NCBI GenBank assembly: GCA_963816725.1
Contig: CAWFMC010000020.1
Span: 17,483-81,482, forward strand
Origin: CAVSUB01 sp963816725
GTDB lineage: Bacteria > Acidobacteriota > Vicinamibacteria > Vicinamibacterales > 2-12-FULL-66-21
DNA: 64,000 bases
Direction: 5' to 3'
Position numbers and translations under genes: made by a program. Of the stretch, positions 8,110 to 16,859 are shown in pieces. The notes under the pieces are model-generated. The model was not told the origin of the DNA, did no database searches, and was given only the letters and a program-made list of their open reading frames with translations. Position 1 is the stretch's first letter, and each line of letters begins with the position of its first letter.

Positions 8110-8715
8110 CTATTTCGCCCCGGCTTTGACGAGCATCCGGCGGATCTCCGGGGTCAAGGTTTTCGGGACTTTGCCGAAGCCGGGATAGTGTCCGCCGGGC
8201 CCGTTCGGTGCGTTGTGCAGCGGTGTCGCACCGTCACGTCCGGCGGCATTCGGGTCGGCGCCTCTGGCCAGCAGCGCACGGACGACCTCAGGCCAGTTCT
8301 TGTCGGCAGCGACCATGAGTGCGGTGTCGCCGCCGTCGTCGCGCCCATTGGGGTCCGCTCCGGCTTCGATCAGGGCGAGGGCGACGCGCGGCTGCGCGCG
8401 CGCGAGCGCGAAATGCAGGGGGCTGAGACGCACCGCCCGGTTTTCGGTCTCGATCCTGTGAGTGGCGCCCCACGTGCTGTTCGGGTTCGCGCCGGAGTGG
8501 ATCAAGTCGATCGCTCGCGCTTCGTCGCCATCCCAAATGGCTCGATACAGTTCGGAGTTGCCGAACGGAAACAACTCCGCGAGAGCGAGGCCCAGCAACA
8601 GCACGCCAACGACGATCACCAGCCGGCTCCTTGCCTCGCCGCGCGCAGATCGCCACTGCGCGCGTCCGCGGTTGCCGACCGGCAAAATCTCGAGCGCTTT
8701 GAAGACCATGATCAT
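8110..8715 (-). CDS. Membrane-anchored ankyrin-repeat protein
   Basis: 201 residues. One N-terminal membrane helix (SRLVIVVGVLLLGLALAELF, about 30-49) is followed by a soluble part with three to four ankyrin repeats: SELYRAIWDGDEARAIDLIHS, then PLHFALARAQPRVALALIEAG, TALMVAADKNWPEVVRALLARG and a last degenerate unit ending in RRMLVKAGAK. Such proteins mediate protein contacts, here probably outside the cytoplasmic membrane. No partner gene is adjacent. Confidence 0.8.
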   Translation of the reverse strand: MIMVFKALEILPVGNRGRAQWRSARGEARSRLVIVVGVLLLGLALAELFPFGNSELYRAIWDGDEARAIDLIHSGANPNSTWGATHRIETENRAVRLSPLHFALARAQPRVALALIEAGADPNGRDDGGDTALMVAADKNWPEVVRALLARGADPNAAGRDGATPLHNAPNGPGGHYPGFGKVPKTLTPEIRRMLVKAGAK

Positions 8716-8829
8716 GGCCTCCGGCCGCCGGATTCTCCCCGCTTAACTTTCCGACCGCGGATCGACCATCACGACGCGACTCGTGCGAAGGGCGCCGTTC
8801 GCGCGAAGACGTACCAGAGCGGTTTGCCG

Positions 8830-9117
8830 CTACAGCGTCCCGCCAGCGACTTCCTCGACGTAGTCCATGCGCACGGAGGACGCGATCACGCCACCGCGCG
8901 CCATGGCCTCGCGCAGGACCGGCTGATTCAGGAGGGCATCGGCAGACTCCCGCGAATCGAAGGTGCTCGCAACGATCACGAGATTCGGATCATCCTGCCC
9001 GCGCCAGACCCGGTGTGCCCGGATCCCCTTGCTCCAGTCGGCAGTGACCGCACGATCATATTCCGGCCGCCAGGCATCGTAGTCGGCTACGCGGTGTTGA
9101 ATGAAGACGGTGGTCAT
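8830..9117 (-). CDS. Small ABM-like dimeric alpha-beta barrel protein
   Basis: 95 residues from ATG 9117 with AAGGAG 7 bases upstream. The pattern TVFIQHRVADYDAWRPEYD, a central DDPNLVIVASTFDS and the helix SADALLNQPVLREAMARGGV match small ferredoxin-fold proteins of the antibiotic biosynthesis monooxygenase-like group found next to many regulatory genes. Their activity is mostly unknown. It lies 50 bp downstream of the Ser/Thr kinase gene on the same strand and may be the last gene of that unit. Confidence 0.75.
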   Translation of the reverse strand: MTTVFIQHRVADYDAWRPEYDRAVTADWSKGIRAHRVWRGQDDPNLVIVASTFDSRESADALLNQPVLREAMARGGVIASSVRMDYVEEVAGGTL

Positions 9118-9167
9118 CTCGGGCTCCTTGATTCGGACGCGCATCAGAGGACGCTGACACTCGGCAG

Positions 9168-12100
9168 TCAACCTCGCTGCCGGTGACAGGATTCGACCCG
9201 CCGCGTCGCTTCCCGCGGGGCGGGCACGCCCAGATGCAGTTGACGTTTTACGGAGTATTGCATCAATACTGACCGCCATGACGCCCGAGACCAAACCTCC
9301 GCCCACCCAGCGTCCGTGATGCCAACTTGTGCACAGCAGCTCCCCCGTCCGTCGCGACACGCACTCCGTCGGCCACAAGAGTGCGCGATCAGGGAACTCG
9401 GTACCCGATAGATGTTGCGTTGGGTCGCACTTCGAACGAACGCGACCAGAGGCGCAACGTCGGCCGGATACACGGAGCCGTCCATCACGTGCGAGATCCG
9501 CAGAGCAGCCAGGTCGGCATCTGTCTGGATGCCGTGCGGCGGAAAATGCGGGAGCGTCTCGCCGGGCACGAGCGGAACGATGAACGTCCGCGCATGACCG
9601 ATGCTGCCCAACCTGAGGACCAGGGATTTCGCGTTCGGCGTCCAGTCGACCTCGCACTCCATCGGGCACAGTCGGACCGGTTGCGCGTGGGGCGTTGTCG
9701 GAAACGCAACATTCTCCTGGCTGGAGTCCATGCCTGCCGCGGCTTCGACGCGGGCGATCAGCCACGCGTCGTCTGGCGAGACACTCAAAAAGAACACGAC
9801 CGGACGCGCCATGGCCTTGTGCGAGTCGCCGCCAGCGTTCATGCGATAGATGAAGCTCGCGCCACCTTCGGAACTGCGATAGTAGATGCTGCCGCGCGCA
9901 CCAAAATGCGGGCTGTCCGCCTCGAGCATCGAGAGCTGGCGGGGTGCTGCCGAACGATCCATCGGACCAAGCCAGATGTGCGACACGCCACGCTCGTCCA
10001 GCGCGGCAAACACGATGTGATGGCCGTCGCGTGACACCTCGAAGCCGCTCACCCGGACCCCCGGAAACAGCGGTTCGGATTGCGCGCTGTCGACGTCCGT
10101 CCGCCACAATTCACCGGCGCGTTCGCCGGGCCCCGCGAATCGCACCGCACCCTGACGAACGAGATACAGCAGCCGGCCGTCGGCCGAGAACGGCTGCGAC
10201 GTGCCGGAGTTGGGAATCCCCGGGATGAACGCGTAGCCTTCCCGGGAGACCTCATGCTCGCCGGACGCGTCGCGCACCCAAATCGACGACTGGCGAAGAC
10301 CGATCGACGTCAGCAGCGATCGGTTGTCGGGCGCCACCGCGACCCCTTCCTCTTCACCTGGCCCGAAGGAGATCTGCTCGGGAATGCCGTCAGGAAAGCG
10401 CTGCCGCCAGATGTGAAAGCTGCCGCTGGTGTTGGACGAGAAATACATCCACGTCCCATCAGGCGACCAGGCCGCCGACGTGCACTGTCCGTCCGGACCG
10501 ACACGCCGGCTCGTGCGCCCGTTCATGGCGACAAGCCGGCACGGTTGCCAGACGGGTCTGACCATTTCAGCAATGAGTGCCCACGCGCCATTCGGCGACG
10601 GATACGACCGGTGAGCCATCCCCTGGGAACCTTCGGGGCTGTAGACGTCGCGGACCACTGCGCGCCTGTCATCCGCCGACACGACCTTCATGTGCAGCCC
10701 GGCGGCGATTTCCGAAAACAGCACCTGCCCGCTGCCGAGCCATGTCAGCCCTGAGGCGTTCGCCAGCCAGAGCCGCGGCGTCCGCCCGGCCAGCGGAACA
10801 AGCCACGTGTCCCACAGGAACTCGTTGCTGACGCTCGTGTAGGCGATGCCGGAACCGTCCGGGGAAAAGACGGGACTCATTTTTTCTGAAGCGTCGGAGG
10901 TCAGCGGGACTGACTCTCCGTCTGGCAGCTCCTTCAGATAGATCTGTCCCAATCCTTTGAATGTGCTCTCGCCGCGAATGAACGTCAGCAGCCGTCCGTC
11001 GCGAGAAAGGGCCGGCGAGGTCACAGAGTCCGCGAAATGCGTGATCTGCGCGTACTCGCCGCGTCCGGCGGCGCGGGGCACGGGGCCTGGCCACATCGCC
11101 ACGAATCCTGCGACACCAGCGACCGCAACCGCGGCGGCCGTGAGCCGCAGGCGGCGAGTCGAGAGAAATCCGGCTGAGGCGGGCACAGCGAGCGTGGCCG
11201 CGACTTGCGAGAGATCCGCGCGCACCGCTGAAGCCGTTTGATAGCGGGCGTCGCGCGACGGCCGCAGCAATCGAAGGATCACTCGCTCCAGCGCGGGAGG
11301 GACCGCTGGATTGAGATTTCGTGGAGAAGGCGGGCTCTCGTAACGCCCGAGAATTGCGATTTGGTCTCCGTCAGCGCTGACGAACGCCCGCCGTCCGGTC
11401 ACCATTTCGTAAACGACGGCGCCGAGGGAGAACAGGTCAGTGCGTGCATCGATCTCGTCGCCGGCCGCCTGCTCGGGAGACATATACGCAACGGTGCCCA
11501 ACACCGCGCCGGGACCCGAGACGTCCAACGCCCGCCCAACCCACGTGGTCGCGCCTACGGCAGCATCGCCATAGCGGTTGACACCCTTCGCGAGTCCGAA
11601 GTCGAGGACCTTGATCGCCGCTGCGGGGGTGATCTTGATGTTGGCGGGCTTGATGTCCCGGTGGATGATGCCGCGATCGTGCGCGGCTTCGAGAGCCTCG
11701 GTGATCTCGATCGCGATCGTCACCGCCTCGGCCAGTGGCAGCGGACCGCTCGCGAGTCGCTCCGCGAGCGTCGATCCCTCGACCAGCTCCAGGACCAGTG
11801 CGGGCACACCGTCCATGTGTTCGAGGCCATAGATGGCGCCGATCCGCGGGTGATTGAGCGCCGCGAGGATGCGCGCCTCGCGTTCAAACCGCGCCACCCG
11901 GTCCACATCCGCCGTGACGACCTGCGGGAGGATCTTGATTGCGACATCACGGTCCAGGTTGAGGTCGCGAGCGCGATACACCTCCCCCATGCCTCCGGCG
12001 CCGAGCCGGCTCTCAATCACGTACGGCCCGATGCGATCGCCGACGAGGGGACCCGGCTCGCTCGCGCTGGCCGTCAGTTCGGCCGCCGCCCCGCTTAGAA

Positions 12101-12263
12101 AATCGTCCACCTCAGAGGCCCGGGCCAGCAGCGAGTCGACCTCGCGGCGCAGATCGCCGTCTGCACCGCAAGCGTCCGCGACGAACGCCGCCCGACCGTC
12201 CACCGCCCGCATCAATGCGGATTGAACGATCGGGACGATGCGGGCCCACTGTTGCGGAGTCAC
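9168..12263 (-). CDS. Transmembrane Ser/Thr protein kinase with C-terminal TolB/WD40-like propeller
   Basis: 1031 residues. The N-terminal helical region (about 1-60) is the one usual in acidobacterial kinases. The kinase domain has GAGGMGEVYRARD (88-100), Lys110 in VAIK, HRDIKPAN (201-208), DFGLAKG (221-227) and GTVAYMSPEQ, so it should be active. One membrane helix follows (LTAAAVAVAGVAGFVAMW). The rest is a beta-propeller of TolB/PD40 repeats (PVFSPDGSGIAYTS, AAWSPDGTWMYFSS), outside the membrane, presumably a ligand or wall sensor. GTG 12263 overlaps the stop of the sigma gene as GTGA, coupling their translation. The last ~70 residues are unlike the propeller and may be a drifted tail. 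Confidence 0.9.
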   Translation of the reverse strand: MTPQQWARIVPIVQSALMRAVDGRAAFVADACGADGDLRREVDSLLARASEVDDFLSGAAAELTASASEPGPLVGDRIGPYVIESRLGAGGMGEVYRARDLNLDRDVAIKILPQVVTADVDRVARFEREARILAALNHPRIGAIYGLEHMDGVPALVLELVEGSTLAERLASGPLPLAEAVTIAIEITEALEAAHDRGIIHRDIKPANIKITPAAAIKVLDFGLAKGVNRYGDAAVGATTWVGRALDVSGPGAVLGTVAYMSPEQAAGDEIDARTDLFSLGAVVYEMVTGRRAFVSADGDQIAILGRYESPPSPRNLNPAVPPALERVILRLLRPSRDARYQTASAVRADLSQVAATLAVPASAGFLSTRRLRLTAAAVAVAGVAGFVAMWPGPVPRAAGRGEYAQITHFADSVTSPALSRDGRLLTFIRGESTFKGLGQIYLKELPDGESVPLTSDASEKMSPVFSPDGSGIAYTSVSNEFLWDTWLVPLAGRTPRLWLANASGLTWLGSGQVLFSEIAAGLHMKVVSADDRRAVVRDVYSPEGSQGMAHRSYPSPNGAWALIAEMVRPVWQPCRLVAMNGRTSRRVGPDGQCTSAAWSPDGTWMYFSSNTSGSFHIWRQRFPDGIPEQISFGPGEEEGVAVAPDNRSLLTSIGLRQSSIWVRDASGEHEVSREGYAFIPGIPNSGTSQPFSADGRLLYLVRQGAVRFAGPGERAGELWRTDVDSAQSEPLFPGVRVSGFEVSRDGHHIVFAALDERGVSHIWLGPMDRSAAPRQLSMLEADSPHFGARGSIYYRSSEGGASFIYRMNAGGDSHKAMARPVVFFLSVSPDDAWLIARVEAAAGMDSSQENVAFPTTPHAQPVRLCPMECEVDWTPNAKSLVLRLGSIGHARTFIVPLVPGETLPHFPPHGIQTDADLAALRISHVMDGSVYPADVAPLVAFVRSATQRNIYRVPSSLIAHSCGRRSACRDGRGSCCAQVGITDAGWAEVWSRASWRSVLMQYSVKRQLHLGVPAPREATRRVESCHRQRG

Positions 12264-12856
12264 GCGCGGTGCCCGCCCGCGGCGCGGTGGGGGTTTCCGT
12301 TCAGCTCGCGATGCAGCCAGAGCTTGGCCACACGCCAATCGCGCTTGACGGTCTCGCTGGAAACGTTGAGGACCTCCGCCGTCTCTTCCAACGTCAGGCC
12401 ACCGAAGAAGCGGAGCTCGACGACCCGGCTCCGTCTGGCGTCTATGGTTGCAAACGTTTCCAAGGCGCGATCGAGTTCAATGACGTCGAGCGGCCGTTGA
12501 GCGGCTTCGAGCAGGGCGCCGTCCAGCGACACTCGTTCTGCTCCGCCGCCACGCTTTTGATAACCGCGTGCTCGCGCGTGGTCGACGAGCACGCGTCGCA
12601 TCAGCCGTGCGGCAATGCCCATGAAGTGAGCGCGGTCCTGCCACTCGAGGCGACGGGCGCCGGCCAAGCGAAGGAAGGCCTCGTTGACGAGGGCGGTCGG
12701 CTGTAAGGTGTGGCCGTTGCGCTCGTGGCGCATGCAGGCCCGCGCCAGCCGGCGCAGGTCGGCTTCGACGAGCGGCAACAATCGAGCGAGCGCGGTCTCG
12801 TCGCCGTCGCTCCATGCTTGCAGCAGCCGGGTTACGTCCGGTGGCGTCGATTGCAC
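12260..12856 (-). CDS. ECF-type RNA polymerase sigma factor (TIGR02999-like)
   Basis: 198 residues. Region 2 is seen in ALVNEAFLRLAG and RAHFMGIAARLMRRVLVDHAR, and region 4 in VVELRFFGGLTLEETAEVLNVSSETVKRDWRVAKLWL. The long linker with RGGGAERVSLD is characteristic of the TIGR02999 subgroup common in Acidobacteria and Planctomycetes. No anti-sigma gene is adjacent; instead the stop codon overlaps the kinase start (GTGA), so phosphorylation by the kinase is the plausible control (inference supported by this conserved pairing). Confidence 0.93.
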   Translation of the reverse strand: MQSTPPDVTRLLQAWSDGDETALARLLPLVEADLRRLARACMRHERNGHTLQPTALVNEAFLRLAGARRLEWQDRAHFMGIAARLMRRVLVDHARARGYQKRGGGAERVSLDGALLEAAQRPLDVIELDRALETFATIDARRSRVVELRFFGGLTLEETAEVLNVSSETVKRDWRVAKLWLHRELNGNPHRAAGGHRA

Positions 12857-13049
12857 CCACGCCCTCTATTCCAGCTGGTCGAGTGGGGTTAGCGTTTGTC
12901 GATCGTGTGACCCGGTTTGCGACGGTTTCCCGCATTCCCCTTCGAGAGGACAGAAGTATGTCACAGCGTGCTGGCCATGCCACACCCACGATTCAGGTGT
13001 CGCAGTGGCAGCCGTTCATGTCGAACACCTCTCCGAAGGAGCAGAACTC

Positions 13050-13508
13050 ATGAAGAAGCTACTCGTGCGGATGGTGGGGGCGGCGATCCTGTCAGTCGGT
13101 CTGTCCGGCGTCACGTTCGCGGCCACCGACCGCGATCGCTGCAGTGAGCGGACGCTGCAGGGCCGGTATGTGTTCTCGGCGACCGGATTCGTGATCAACC
13201 CTGCCACCGGCGTGGTCCAACCCAAGGCCATCGTCGAGATCATCGACTTCAATGGGGACGGCACCCTGGCGGTGCCGGCCGCAACGCGCAGCGTCAATGG
13301 TGTGATTATACGGAGCGATCCGTCGGTCGGCACTTACCAGGTTTCGGACGACTGCACCGGAACGCTCACGTTCGAGGGTCCAGGGTTTGACATCTTCGTC
13401 GCGCCGCGCGGCGACCAGCTGTGGCTGATTCAGACCAATCCGAATAACGTGTTTCAGGGGTCGGCGACGCGCACATCCCGCGCAACGCCGGACGAGGATC
13501 CGCGCTAG
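13050..13508 (+). CDS. Small exported protein of unknown function
   Basis: 152 residues from ATG 13050 with AAGGAG about 9 bases upstream. A clear signal peptide (MKKLLVRMVGAAILSVGLSG, cleavage near TFAA) precedes a beta-rich domain with CSERTLQGRYVFSATGFV, IVEIIDFNGDGTL, VGTYQVSDDCTGTLTF and GDQLWLIQTNP. The two Cys residues (CSERTL and DDCTGT) could form a disulfide. Similar secreted proteins are frequent in this phylum but unassigned. It is divergent from the sigma/kinase operon and could be one of its targets (speculative). Confidence 0.75.
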   Translation: MKKLLVRMVGAAILSVGLSGVTFAATDRDRCSERTLQGRYVFSATGFVINPATGVVQPKAIVEIIDFNGDGTLAVPAATRSVNGVIIRSDPSVGTYQVSDDCTGTLTFEGPGFDIFVAPRGDQLWLIQTNPNNVFQGSATRTSRATPDEDPR

Positions 13509-13599
13509 CAGAACCAGGCGCAGGAGTCGGCGCACGAGGACGGCACGGTGCGGCGCATGACTCCTGCTCCTTCGCGACCGCAGTCCGTCCTATGGGACC

Positions 13600-14625
13600 T
13601 TACTTCCAGCCGTCGTCCGTGCGATGCCATGTCGGGTCGGGGTTGTAGCGATCGATCTTCTTGGCCAGGTTGAGCGAGTCCGGCCCGAGATCCTTCTGAT
13701 ACACGATGCCGTCGTGGCTGACGATGAACGTCTGAACGCCGCTGACGCCATAGTCCGCCGGCGTGGCGATGAGCGCAAAGCCGCCGACCATCATGCCCCC
13801 GATCACGTAGTCCATCTGTCCGAGGTGCGCGGCCGGGCCCTGGCCCTTCAACACCTGAAAGTAGTAGCCGTGATACGCGCGCATCTTGTCGATGCCGTAG
13901 CCTTCCTGGATCGCGGTCGCGACGGCTTCGCTGATCGGACCGCCGGGGCTGCCGTCGGCGTTCTTCCAGTACAGGCCGTCTTGCGTGCCCGGCGTGCTGA
14001 TGATGCGCTGGGCGTACTGATGGACGCCGGAAGTGTCGTGCACGTCGAGCGCGTAGTCCTTCTGCGCCTCGACGAATCCGCGGCACACGTCGATCGCGTC
14101 GAGCTCATTCGCCCCGACGCGCCGGAACAGAATCTCGTCGCGGCCGGCCTTGGCGTCGAAGTACCACTTGCCGGAAGTCTTCACGAGCGGCACCGGTAGA
14201 GGCCACCGCTCAGCGCCGACGACGAGCGTCGCGCGAGCGGGATTCGACGGGCTGACCAGTACCGCCTGTGCCTCAGTGGCTTTGGCCGCAAAGGCCAGAC
14301 TGAGGTTCCGATCCTGGACGTTGTCCTGGCTGGTCACGAGGTCCGTGCCGTCCGGCCCAAGGATCGCGACAAGCGCCGTCACATCGAACGTGGCCGCGGC
14401 CTGGATCAGCGCCTCGGCGGCGGCCTTCGCTGTCGCGAAGCCCTTCGCACCGGCTGGAGGCTTGACTGCCGCAACGGCCGGCGACGCCTTCGGAGTCGCT
14501 GGCGGGGGTGGCGTCTGACCGAGAAGCACCGGGGCGCCGGCCAGGGTCACGAGGATTGCGAGCGCGCCGGCGTAGTGGATGGCCGCCGACGATGATGTTG
14601 TTGCCACGCGTGATCTTGGCGTCAT
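13600..14625 (-). CDS. DUF2950 family exported protein
   Basis: 341 residues with an N-terminal membrane or signal segment (YAGALAILVTLAGAPVLLG) and a proline/alanine-rich linker. The body matches DUF2950: FATAKAAAEALIQAAATFD, KWYFDAKAGRDEILFRRVG, FVEAQKDYA, DGLYWK and YGYYFQVLKGQGPAA-like text (here HGYYFQVLKGQGPAAHLG). Function is unknown. It begins only 6 bp after the stop of the DUF3300 gene; the two families occur side by side in many genomes, which suggests one envelope-related job. Confidence 0.9.
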   Translation of the reverse strand: MTPRSRVATTSSSAAIHYAGALAILVTLAGAPVLLGQTPPPPATPKASPAVAAVKPPAGAKGFATAKAAAEALIQAAATFDVTALVAILGPDGTDLVTSQDNVQDRNLSLAFAAKATEAQAVLVSPSNPARATLVVGAERWPLPVPLVKTSGKWYFDAKAGRDEILFRRVGANELDAIDVCRGFVEAQKDYALDVHDTSGVHQYAQRIISTPGTQDGLYWKNADGSPGGPISEAVATAIQEGYGIDKMRAYHGYYFQVLKGQGPAAHLGQMDYVIGGMMVGGFALIATPADYGVSGVQTFIVSHDGIVYQKDLGPDSLNLAKKIDRYNPDPTWHRTDDGWK

Positions 14626-14631
14626 GACCGC

Positions 14632-15960
14632 TTATCTGCGGCGTCCGCCGCCGCCGGAGCGGGAGCGCGAAGCGCCCACGCTGGAGGAGCCGCGCTGGCT
14701 GGCACTATTCGCTGCGGCACCGTTGGACCGGCCGCTCGACGCCCCGCCGAACGCGTTGTTGCCTCCCGCCGCAGTCGCCGGGCTACTGCGCGGAATGCTG
14801 CGATTGCCGACGCGATCGGCGGCACCGGTGCTTCCGGCTGCTCGATTCGCGCCGGGATTCGCGGCGCGGTCGCTTGCAGCGGCGCTTCCGGTGCTTCGAG
14901 TCGCGCCGGTCGTCCCTCCGCTCGGCCTGCCGCTGCTCCGGTTCGCGCCGGAGGAGGGCGTCGGCCGCGCGGCCGTGCCCTGATTCTGGCGAGCGGCGCT
15001 CGCCTTCCGGTTCGCCGCCGAATCCCCCCGGGTGGTACCGCTATACCGATTCGCGGTCGCGCGGTCCGCGTACGGCGCGCCGCCGCGATGTACCGGATTG
15101 TGGTTCCAGTTGCCATTGGCGCCGCCCATCCGGTTGTAGCTGTTGTACCGGTTGTAGTGGTTCACGTAGCGGTTGTTCACATTGATGTGGACGCTGCCAT
15201 AGCCCCAGCGCGGACCATAGCCCCAGCCGCCGCCCCAGAACGCGCCCATCGCCACGCCGACGCCGAAGCCGATCGCGACGCCCGCGGCGTAGTAACCCAC
15301 CGGCGGGTAGTAGATCGGCGGGTAGGGATACACCGGCGGGCCGTAGACGACGACCGGGTTGTAGGCCGGAACGTAGATCACCTGCGGGTTGGCCTGTTGG
15401 ATCACGATGACCTGTTCGGTCTGTACGACCTCGGTCGTCACCTTCTGCTGCGGCGTGGTCTTCAGCGTGCCGGCGTCGGACGCCTTCTTGCGCATCCGCT
15501 GAACGGCGTCCATGACGTCGCTCTGTTGGGCCAGAAACGCGTTGCCAAGCTCCGTGGTCCACTTGATATCGTCGCTGAGCCGCTTGACCGCCTCAGGAAC
15601 GCCCGCCATGGCCTGGACGCTCGGGTCCCAATCCTGTTTCTCGACCGCCGCCGCCAGGGCGTCGTCCTTCAGCGTGGGATTCTTCTCGAGCCACTGCTGC
15701 AGTTGGACGATCTCCAGCGGATACGTCGACGCGGCGAGCATCTGCGCCAGCAGCGGGTCAGGATACAGCGCGATGGGCGCGACCAGCGAATCGAGCTGGT
15801 CGGCCGGAATCGTCGTCGTTTGCCGGGCAGCGGCCGCGCCGGTTGACGTGCGGGCGAGCGCCGGTGGTGATGCGATGAGTACGGAGCCCGATGGCACCAT
15901 CAACACGGCGCAGAACGACGCCGTCAGCCGGGTCCAAATACTTCTGGTATTCCGGTTCAT
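14632..15960 (-). CDS. DUF3300 family exported protein with low-complexity tail
   Basis: 442 residues from ATG 15960, which has AGGAG 8 bases upstream; an in-frame ATG 27 bases earlier lacks this. A signal peptide ends near PPALA. The DUF3300 core (about 50-240) contains LVAPIALYPDPLLAQML, STYPLEIVQLQQWL, WDPSVQAMAGVPEAVKRL and VIYVPAYNPVVVYGPP. A Tyr/Pro/Gly-rich stretch (PVYPYPPIYYPPVGYY) and a 150-residue Ser/Arg/Ala/Gly-rich tail follow. Probably envelope-associated. It is first in a two-gene unit with DUF2950. Confidence 0.9.
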   Translation of the reverse strand: MNRNTRSIWTRLTASFCAVLMVPSGSVLIASPPALARTSTGAAAARQTTTIPADQLDSLVAPIALYPDPLLAQMLAASTYPLEIVQLQQWLEKNPTLKDDALAAAVEKQDWDPSVQAMAGVPEAVKRLSDDIKWTTELGNAFLAQQSDVMDAVQRMRKKASDAGTLKTTPQQKVTTEVVQTEQVIVIQQANPQVIYVPAYNPVVVYGPPVYPYPPIYYPPVGYYAAGVAIGFGVGVAMGAFWGGGWGYGPRWGYGSVHINVNNRYVNHYNRYNSYNRMGGANGNWNHNPVHRGGAPYADRATANRYSGTTRGDSAANRKASAARQNQGTAARPTPSSGANRSSGRPSGGTTGATRSTGSAAASDRAANPGANRAAGSTGAADRVGNRSIPRSSPATAAGGNNAFGGASSGRSNGAAANSASQRGSSSVGASRSRSGGGGRRR

Positions 15961-16039
15961 TCGGGGCGTCTCCTGGCGTGCGCACATCGCTCGCGAAGCC
16001 GGGGCTCGGATGTCAGCATGCGGTGAGGGTGCCCCAGCT

Positions 16040-16624
16040 TCATGAAGGTGAGCCGCTGCGTGCCAGTGAGCGCGCCGCCAGCGCCAGCATCAGCCGCGAC
16101 ACCCCCGCCATCAGCAGGTTTACGCCGACCAGCGTGCCGATGGCCCACACGGAACTGGACGGCCAGTTTCTCCAGATCATCGCGCCGAGCAGGATCGTGA
16201 TCACCCCGTTCACGAGCAGCCACGACGCGCCGCGTTCCCGTCGCATCTGCGTATAGGCAATTATGCGAAGGAGCGCTTCGGCGATGAGAATACCGGCGAG
16301 GAGCAGCGTCAGCGAGCCCAGACCGAGCAGCGGATGCATCAGGAAGTAGGCCCCGCCGATGACGTACAGCACGCCGATCAACCCGTGCCAAATGGCGCGG
16401 CCGGCCCCGCCGCCGCCAAATGCGCCAATCACGTGCGTCACGCCGGCGACAATCAGGATCCATCCGACCAGGACGGCGACAGCCAGGCCCGCCACCATCG
16501 GCTCGACCATCGCCATCAGCCCCAGGATGATCAATACGACTGCGATGGCGATGAGCCAACCACTGGCCTTCTCAACAATCCTCGCAGTTCCCGCCAAGCC
16601 GGCCGGCGGATTTCCAAGTGTCAT
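16040..16624 (-). CDS. HdeD-like membrane protein (DUF308)
   Basis: 194 residues with six hydrophobic helices in pairs, the DUF308 arrangement, for example WLIAIAVVLIILGLMAMVEP, VAVLVGWILIVAGVTHVIGA, GVLYVIGGAYFLMHPLLGL and WLLVNGVITILLGAMIWRNW. E. coli HdeD contributes to acid resistance at high cell density; whether that holds here is unknown. It is separated by 79 bp from the DUF3300 gene on the same strand and might share its transcript. Confidence 0.88.
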   Translation of the reverse strand: MTLGNPPAGLAGTARIVEKASGWLIAIAVVLIILGLMAMVEPMVAGLAVAVLVGWILIVAGVTHVIGAFGGGGAGRAIWHGLIGVLYVIGGAYFLMHPLLGLGSLTLLLAGILIAEALLRIIAYTQMRRERGASWLLVNGVITILLGAMIWRNWPSSSVWAIGTLVGVNLLMAGVSRLMLALAARSLARSGSPS

Positions 16625-16859
16625 CGCGAAACCTCTTCAGAGAATGAGATCGTTGACCGAATACGTGGACGGTCTGGAAGACGGCGTCTCCAAACCGGCG
16701 GACCCGTGCGCGACGTGAAGTACGAGTTGCTCCCCAGAGAGTAGCCCAGATCCGGGTCGCACTCGTGACCAAGAGCAGCACGACGACGCCGGTCGCTGCC
16801 CGATAACACTGGCGAACTTCCCCTCGAGATGGGAGCTCGTCACCGCTTTCGCGCCGGCG

